Source of the DNA: an uncultured Mycoplasmatota bacterium
GTDB lineage: Bacteria; Bacillota_I; Bacilli_A; RF39; UBA660
Direction of reading: 5' to 3'
Assembly: GCA_946403755.1 (NCBI GenBank)
Contig: CAMJBC010000006.1
Span: 1 to 64,000, forward strand
DNA length: 64,000 nucleotides
Position 1 is the stretch's first letter. Each line of letters starts with the position of its first letter. This document shows positions 59,091-64,000 of the stretch, one piece after another. Both the position numbers and the translations under genes were made by a program. Under the pieces are notes generated by a model. It was not told the DNA's origin and did not search any database. It worked only from the letters and a program-made list of their open reading frames with translations.

Positions 59091-61046
59091 ATGGAAGAAA
59101 AACTACGTAGAATGGAAGAACTTGTTGAACTATTGAATGAGGCTGCTAGACAGTATTATCAATTTAGTTCTCCAATCATGAGTGATTATGAATATGATAA
59201 GCTTTATGATGAGTTAGTTAACCTTGAAAAAGAAACTCAAACAACTCTTTCTAATAGTCCTACTATTAATGTAGAAACTGAAGTATCAGCAACATTAGAG
59301 AAAGTTGAACATCCAAGCCCAATGCTATCTCTTGCTAAAACTAAAAGTATAGATGATTTAAAATCATTTATTGGTGATAAAAAAGGATTATTATCTTGGA
59401 AATTAGATGGTCTTACAATAGTTCTTACATATAAAAAAGGTAAATTATTTAGTGGTGTAACTAGAGGTAATGGTATTATTGGTGAAGTAGTAACAGAAAA
59501 TGTTAAGAAATTTAAAAATATACCATTAGAAATTCCATTTAAAGGAGATCTTGTTGTAAGAGGAGAAGCTATTATTAAATATTCTGATTTCAATAAAATG
59601 AATGATGATAATGTTAGTGATGGAGAATTACAATTTAAGAATCCTAGAAATCTATGTAGTGGAAGTGTTAGACAATTAGATAGTAGTGTAACAGCAAAAA
59701 GAAATGTAAATATAATAATATTTGCTTTAATAGAAGCAGATACTAATATACCAAATTCTAAGAAAGAACAATTTGATTGGTTAGATTCATTAGGATTTGA
59801 AACAGTTGAAAGAGTAGAAGTTACTTCTTCAACAATGGAAGAAGAAGTATTAAACTTCAAAGAAAAAATTAAAACTTATGATATACCAAGTGATGGTTTA
59901 GTTCTTACATTTGATGATAGTGCTTATGGAGAAAGCTTAGGTAGTACAGCCAAGTATCCAAAACATTCAATAGCATTCAAATGGAAAGATGAAACAGTTG
60001 AAACAACATTATTAAGTGTAGACTGGATGGCATCAAGAACTGGTTTAATAAACCCAGTGGCAGTATTTGAAAGTGTTGAAATAGAAGGAACTGTTGTTTC
60101 AAGAGCATCCCTCCACAATTTATCTATAATGGGTAATTTACATTTAGGTATAGGAGATACTATTGAAGTATTTAAAGCTAATATGATCATTCCACAAGTT
60201 GCTAATAACTTAACAATGAGTGATAATATTAAAATACCTGATAAATGTCCAGTATGTGGAGAACCAACAGTTATTGAAACAATAAATAAAGTTAAATACT
60301 TATATTGTAATAATGACTTTTGTCCAGCTAAATTAATTAAAAGATTAAGTTTATTTACTAGTAGAAATGCTATGAATATAGATGGAATATCAGATCAAAT
60401 ATTATCTAGATTTATTAGTGAAGGAATACTTACTAGTTACAGAGATTTATATCATTTAGATGATTATAAAGATGAAATAGTTAATTATGATGGATTTGGT
60501 GAAAAATCATATCAAAATATGTTAGATAGTATTAATAAATCAAGAAAAGTTAAATTACCAAACTTCATATATGCATTAGGTATTCCAGAAATAGGAGTAT
60601 CAAGAGCTAAATTAATATGTAATAAATACAATAATGATTTTGATAAAGTTAGAAATCTTACTTTTGAAGAGTTAAGTGCTATTGATGGAGTAGGAGATGT
60701 AATAGCTAAGGAATGGATAAGATATTTTACAAATGAAGAATTTATTCATGAATTAGATGACTTGATAAAAGAATTAGATTTTGAAAAAGGTAATGATAAA
60801 GGAAATAAATTACAAGATTTAACATTTGTAATAACAGGATCTATAAATAATTTTAATAATAGAGATGAAATGATAGAATTTATTGAACAAAATGGTGGTA
60901 AAGTAGTATCAAGCATTTCTAGTAAAGTAAATTATTTAATAAATAATGATGTTAATTCAACATCTACTAAAAATAGAATGGCTAATGAGTTAAATATTAA
61001 AATAATCTCTGAAGAAGAGTTTATGAATATGGTAGGAGGAAAATAA
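59091..61046 (+). CDS. ligA: NAD-dependent DNA ligase
   Basis: A 651-residue ligase that seals nicks in DNA replication and repair. Seen: Ia domain (YYQFSSPIMSDYEYDKLYDE, 22-41), the nucleotidyl Lys in SWKLDG (K104), RGEAIIKYSDFNKMN (about 161-175), IAFKWKDE, a zinc finger (CPVCGE and CNNDFCPAKL, about 387-418), HhH repeats (about 430-560: DGISDQILSRFISEG, DGFGEKSYQNMLDSI) and a C-terminal BRCT domain (about 568-651). All parts complete, near the usual 670. First of a long plus-strand unit running to the end of the window. Confidence 0.96.
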   Translation: MEEKLRRMEELVELLNEAARQYYQFSSPIMSDYEYDKLYDELVNLEKETQTTLSNSPTINVETEVSATLEKVEHPSPMLSLAKTKSIDDLKSFIGDKKGLLSWKLDGLTIVLTYKKGKLFSGVTRGNGIIGEVVTENVKKFKNIPLEIPFKGDLVVRGEAIIKYSDFNKMNDDNVSDGELQFKNPRNLCSGSVRQLDSSVTAKRNVNIIIFALIEADTNIPNSKKEQFDWLDSLGFETVERVEVTSSTMEEEVLNFKEKIKTYDIPSDGLVLTFDDSAYGESLGSTAKYPKHSIAFKWKDETVETTLLSVDWMASRTGLINPVAVFESVEIEGTVVSRASLHNLSIMGNLHLGIGDTIEVFKANMIIPQVANNLTMSDNIKIPDKCPVCGEPTVIETINKVKYLYCNNDFCPAKLIKRLSLFTSRNAMNIDGISDQILSRFISEGILTSYRDLYHLDDYKDEIVNYDGFGEKSYQNMLDSINKSRKVKLPNFIYALGIPEIGVSRAKLICNKYNNDFDKVRNLTFEELSAIDGVGDVIAKEWIRYFTNEEFIHELDDLIKELDFEKGNDKGNKLQDLTFVITGSINNFNNRDEMIEFIEQNGGKVVSSISSKVNYLINNDVNSTSTKNRMANELNIKIISEEEFMNMVGGK

Positions 61047-61047
61047 A

Positions 61048-62616
61048 ATGTATAAAAATAACAAATTAGTAATAGGTAAAAATGGAGATCATGAACTATG
61101 TATTTTACCAAAAATGGCTAACAGACATGGTATTATAACAGGAGCTAGTGGTAGTGGTAAAACTACAACAGTTAAAGTTATAGCTGAATCATTTTCTAGC
61201 GCTGGTATTCCAGTATTATATGTTGATGTTAAAGGAGATTTAGCTAGTATATGTAAAGCAGGAGAACCTAATGAAAATGTTGATAAGAGAGTTGTTTCAT
61301 TAAAATTAGAAGATTTCACATATCAATCATTTCCAGTAACTTTCTTTGATGTATTTAAGAAAATGGGTCATCCAATTAGAACAACAGTTGAAAGTATTGG
61401 ACCAAGATTATTATCAATATTACTTGGACTTTCTGATGCTCAAGAAGGAGTACTTGCAATAGTATTCCAAATTGCTAAAGATGAAGAAATGCATTTAATA
61501 GATCTTGGAGATTTAAAGAGTTTATTACTTTATGTAGGAGATAATAAAGATAAATATATAACTAAGTATGGAAACATTACTACTCAAACAGTTGGGGCAA
61601 TTCAAAGAAATATTTTAATGCTTGAACAAGAGGGCGGAGTTGAATTCTTTGGTAAACCAGAATTACAATTATTTGACTTAATGCAATTTGACTATAATGG
61701 TAAAGGCTTTGTAAATGTACTTGACGCTCAAGAACTATTTAAAAAGCCAACATTATATGCTGTATTCTTAGTATGGATGTTAAATAATTTATATGATAAT
61801 TTACCAGAAGTAGGAGATTTAGAAAGACCTAAACTTGCATTATTCTTAGATGAAGCACATTTAATCTTTTCTGAAATGTCACCTGCTGTTACTAAACAAA
61901 TAGTACAAGTTGTAAAACTAATTCGTTCTAAAGGAGTAGGTGTATACTTTATTTCTCAATCACCAAGTGATGTACCAGATGATATTCTTTCTCAACTTGG
62001 TAATAAAGTACAACATGTACTTAGAAGTTATACTCCAAGTGATGATAAAGCTATCAAAGCTGCTGCTAATTCATTTAGAACAAATCCTAAATTTAAAACA
62101 GAAGATGCTATTAGAGAATTAGCAACAGGAGAAGCTTTAATATCATTCTTAGATGAAAAAGGTGAACCAAGCATCGTTGAAAGAGCATGGATTTTACCTC
62201 CACAAAGTTTCATGGGGACTATTAGCGATGAATTAAGAGATTCATTAATTAAATCAAGTCGTATATATGGAAAATATGAAACTGAACAAAATGAAGTTTC
62301 TGCTACTGAAAAAGTAGATGAAGAAAATGCTAAGATAGCTGAAGAAAAGAAAAAAATTGAAGAAGAAAAGCAAGCTGCTATCAAAGCAAAAGAAGAAGAA
62401 AAACAAAGATTAGCTGCTGAAAAGCAAGCTGAAAAAGAAGCTAAAGAACAAGCTAGATTAGAAAAAGAGGCCCAAAAACAAAAAGAAAAAGAAGAAAAAG
62501 AAGCTGAAAAGAAGAGAAAACAAAATACTAAGATATTTAGACAACTTGGTAATAAAGTTGTTAATAAAGCAACAACTAAAGCTGTTAATACACTATGGAA
62601 AGGTATATTTAAATAG
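61048..62616 (+). CDS. HerA-like ATPase, DUF853/YjgR type
   Basis: A 522-residue P-loop ATPase of the HerA-FtsK superfamily, DUF853 (E. coli YjgR) group. Seen: NRHGIITGASGSGKTTTVKV (Walker A GASGSGKT, 32-39), VLYVDVKGDLASI, LLSILLGLSDAQEGVLAIVF (about 129-148), Walker B LALFLDEAHLIFSEM (about 264-278) and YFISQSPSDVPDDILSQLGN (about 301-320, sensor Gln). Residues about 415-490 are a Lys/Glu/Ala coiled coil, then a basic tail. YjgR function is not known; HerA relatives pump or unwind DNA. One base after ligA, so cotranscribed with it. Confidence 0.93.
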   Translation: MYKNNKLVIGKNGDHELCILPKMANRHGIITGASGSGKTTTVKVIAESFSSAGIPVLYVDVKGDLASICKAGEPNENVDKRVVSLKLEDFTYQSFPVTFFDVFKKMGHPIRTTVESIGPRLLSILLGLSDAQEGVLAIVFQIAKDEEMHLIDLGDLKSLLLYVGDNKDKYITKYGNITTQTVGAIQRNILMLEQEGGVEFFGKPELQLFDLMQFDYNGKGFVNVLDAQELFKKPTLYAVFLVWMLNNLYDNLPEVGDLERPKLALFLDEAHLIFSEMSPAVTKQIVQVVKLIRSKGVGVYFISQSPSDVPDDILSQLGNKVQHVLRSYTPSDDKAIKAAANSFRTNPKFKTEDAIRELATGEALISFLDEKGEPSIVERAWILPPQSFMGTISDELRDSLIKSSRIYGKYETEQNEVSATEKVDEENAKIAEEKKKIEEEKQAAIKAKEEEKQRLAAEKQAEKEAKEQARLEKEAQKQKEKEEKEAEKKRKQNTKIFRQLGNKVVNKATTKAVNTLWKGIFK

Positions 62617-63014
62617 TGAATAAAAGAAATAAAATTGTTTGTATTTCACTAGCAGTATTAGTATTATTAGTTATAGGTTTTAATTATTATAGAGATAATT
62701 TAAAACCTACAACGCTTCCTATAAGAGAATATAAACCTATACATGATAGAGACTTTGTAAATAATGAAGTTATTATTACATTTTATGATGATGCTACAAA
62801 TGAAGAAAAAGAAGATTTTTTTGATAGCATATCTGATCTAAGTTATTCTAGAAATTTATATGATAATACATATGTTTTAGAATTAAATCGTAGTTTTGAA
62901 ACTCGTAGTGAAGTTATTATATATTGTGATCAATTAAATAAAAATAAATATATTAAATACTGTGAACCAAACAATATTATAAAATTAGATGATTGTAGTA
63001 AGGGGCCTTGCTAA
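62616..63014 (+). CDS. Membrane-anchored protein resembling a subtilase propeptide (I9-like), no protease
   Basis: A 132-residue protein: anchor (about 6-24), then a ferredoxin-like domain where FVNNEVIITFYDDATNEEKE (about 47-66), NTYVLELN and IKYCEPNNIIKL follow the pattern of subtilisin propeptides and fervidolysin N-domains (evivkf...s.ee..., vYvLkl, v.YaEPNyi). No protease domain follows. It could chaperone or inhibit a protease made elsewhere. C-terminal DDCSKGPC adds two Cys that, with CDQ and YCEPN, may form disulfides. GTG start overlaps the stop of the HerA-like gene by one base. Confidence 0.6.
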   Translation: MNKRNKIVCISLAVLVLLVIGFNYYRDNLKPTTLPIREYKPIHDRDFVNNEVIITFYDDATNEEKEDFFDSISDLSYSRNLYDNTYVLELNRSFETRSEVIIYCDQLNKNKYIKYCEPNNIIKLDDCSKGPC

Positions 63015-63199
63015 TGGACAGAGATATTAGATTATATAGAAAAGAATTAGCATTTAATAGAACTGATATTTTAGAGACAATTTATGATAAAGATAAAGAA
63101 GAACAAGAACAATTAGATGAATTACAAAAAAACTTAAGAAGAAAAATGCTAATTAGAAAATTTTTAAAAAAATTAAAAAACATTATTATTACAAAATAA
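63014..63199 (+). CDS. Hypothetical small charged protein, 61 aa
   Basis: Not recognised. Helical and very charged: acidic first half (YDKDKEEQEQLDELQ), basic end (NLRRKMLIRKFLKKLKN). ATG 63014 overlaps the previous stop (TAATG) and has GGGG upstream. Part of the ligA-to-lipoprotein string. Confidence 0.65.
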   Translation: MDRDIRLYRKELAFNRTDILETIYDKDKEEQEQLDELQKNLRRKMLIRKFLKKLKNIIITK

Positions 63200-63209
63200 T
63201 GGAGGTTAT

Positions 63210-63542
63210 ATGAATAAAAAATTTAAAGATTTGGATGCATCTGATAATATTGAAACTATTGCTTCAACATTAAGAAGTGCTTTAGCAGAATATCAAGCTG
63301 AATATGAAAAAATGAAATCAGATGGAGTAATAGATGATGAAGAATTAAATAGAATTATTACAACTATGCAAGAATTAGAATTTAAAGCTAGAACTCTAAA
63401 GACTAGTATGACTGCTCCAAATGAAATACAAATTATGGATGAAATAATTAATATTATTAATGCTGAACAAGTTAAAATGACTAATATTAAAAATAATCCA
63501 ATGGAAGAAGTTAAAACAGAATCAGTTCAAATGGAGATGTAA
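63210..63542 (+). CDS. Hypothetical helical protein, 110 aa
   Basis: Not recognised. Predicted coiled coil over residues about 12-75 (STLRSALAEYQAEYEKMKSD, DEELNRIITTMQELEFKART), with a polar C-terminal tail. No membrane segment or cysteine. TGGAGG precedes the ATG. One base before the next gene. Confidence 0.7.
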   Translation: MNKKFKDLDASDNIETIASTLRSALAEYQAEYEKMKSDGVIDDEELNRIITTMQELEFKARTLKTSMTAPNEIQIMDEIINIINAEQVKMTNIKNNPMEEVKTESVQMEM

Positions 63543-63543
63543 T

Positions 63544-63759
63544 ATGGATAAGAAACCTTTTAGTTTATTAACAATATTTATTATTCTTATTGTACTTTTA
63601 ATTATTGGTACTGGAATATATCTTTATTTAAGACCAAATAAATGTGAATCTTATGGTAAAGAATATATGGAACATTATAAATATGAAAATGGTATTAAAA
63701 CATTTTCTTGTTGTAAGAATGATGAAGAATGCATAGTTGTTTCTGAGGAAAGAAAATGA
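63544..63759 (+). CDS. Hypothetical small membrane protein with Cys-rich external part, 71 aa
   Basis: One membrane segment (about 7-28), then a short external part with four Cys (KCESYGKEYMEHYKYENG, FSCCKNDEEC) that could form two disulfides or bind a metal. No family recognised. Its stop overlaps the start of the lipoprotein gene (ATGA), so translation is coupled. Confidence 0.65.
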   Translation: MDKKPFSLLTIFIILIVLLIIGTGIYLYLRPNKCESYGKEYMEHYKYENGIKTFSCCKNDEECIVVSEERK

Positions 63760-64000
63760 AAAAGAAAATATTATTTCTTGTATTAATTCTTTGCTTGGTA
63801 TTATATGGGTGTAAAAAAGAAGAAACATCTGATAACAAATTATTAGATAATGTTAAAGTAGAAGAGTTAGGTATTATTAAAAGTGATCTTGGTGAAGAGT
63901 GTTTATTACTAAAAGCTACTAATAATAATTCTAATAATATTACAATCTTTTCAACTGTTAAATTATATGATTCATCTAAAAAAGAATTAGCAAGTGAAAC
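63756..64000 (+). CDS. Lipoprotein with FxLYD-like domain (cut by window end)
   Basis: At least 81 residues; the gene runs past the window. Type II signal peptide MKKKILFLVLILCLVLYGCK with lipobox LYGC (Cys about 19), then a charged linker and KATNNNSNNITIFSTVKLYD, the pattern of FxLYD domains (v.N.s...i....v.lYD). It is the clearest Lgt substrate in the window. Starts within the previous stop codon (ATGA). Confidence 0.75.
   Translation, partial: MKKKILFLVLILCLVLYGCKKEETSDNKLLDNVKVEELGIIKSDLGEECLLLKATNNNSNNITIFSTVKLYDSSKKELASE

Noticed and set aside
59237..59860. 207-codon minus-strand ORF inside ligA
   Set aside because: Antisense shadow of a complete ligA; no Shine-Dalgarno and Ser/Asn/Leu-rich composition typical of antisense frames here.
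1..64000. CRISPR arrays, transposases, prophage genes or rRNA
   Set aside because: No regularly spaced repeats with unique spacers, no transposase or integrase motifs, no phage structural genes and no rRNA were found by reading.

Overview
The window is very AT-rich (below about 30% GC by eye) and comes from a low-GC Gram-positive bacterium. TGA is used as a stop (genes ending at 14065, 23128 and 32409) and Trp is TGG, so it uses code 11 and not the Mycoplasma code. It encodes a peptidoglycan pathway (MurE, MurF, Ddl, a class A PBP), a class B sortase, a lipoprotein, Soj/ParB, a CIRCE-controlled Hsp20, a Trp T-box and a phosphoketolase. Together these suggest a small-genome, host-associated, fermentative Bacilli/Erysipelotrichia-like lineage such as the uncultured gut RF39-type groups. 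That placement is inference. No phage, IS element, CRISPR array or rRNA was seen.

Layout. 0-9 kb: a RelA/SpoT-fold protein, an AraC-type regulator, a soluble VirD4/TraG-like ATPase followed by three unknown genes, an Lgt-like membrane protein, a cyclophilin-fold protein, a PH-like membrane protein and a coiled-coil protein with repeats. 9-19 kb: T-box-trpS, a hexose-phosphate mutase, an alpha/beta hydrolase-MurF-Ddl operon, then a two-gene unit whose second product joins an LXG/WXG-like N-terminus to a GH73 glucosaminidase. 19-31 kb: membrane and housekeeping genes (DUF805, PrsW, sirtuin, pseudouridine synthase, sortase B, class A PBP, DUF1015, DagK, Ca/Na antiporter) and a deletion relic of murI. 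31-36.6 kb: an E2-like acyltransferase, an acyl-CoA synthetase, a COG2509 flavoprotein and a putative gluzincin. 36.7-41 kb: soj-parB-DUF951-abgT-ychF, a recognisable remnant of the origin-proximal order of Firmicutes. 41-50 kb: Hsp20, a HAAS-domain membrane protein, tRNA-Asn, an AAA+ ATPase with a large membrane-anchored partner, an ABC transporter and a small basic membrane protein. 50-64 kb: tsaE, an LRV-repeat protein, phosphoketolase, two Tim44/zinc-ribbon proteins, BofA, DUF4186, MurE, MscL, a HAD phosphatase, LigA, a HerA-like ATPase and a string of small envelope genes ending in a lipoprotein cut by the window edge.

Expression signals are unusually readable. Most units end in short perfect hairpins with T-runs, many shared by convergent genes. 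Promoters repeatedly show an extended -10 of the form TGnTATAAT, mostly without a clear -35. Four genes for membrane-anchored or exported proteins (6287, 21799, sortase at 24463, PBP at 26590) have this -10 about 7-8 nt before the start codon and no Shine-Dalgarno, which predicts leaderless mRNAs.

The best candidates for undescribed biology are the LXG-GH73 pair (16899-19114), the AAA+ ATPase lacking a pore loop with its membrane partner (44257-47721), the soluble VirD4-like ATPase cluster (1997-5096), the acyl-transfer/flavoprotein cluster (31555-36648), the leaderless architecture and the murI relic. No single locus is a proven new system. All functional statements come from reading motifs; no database search was run.
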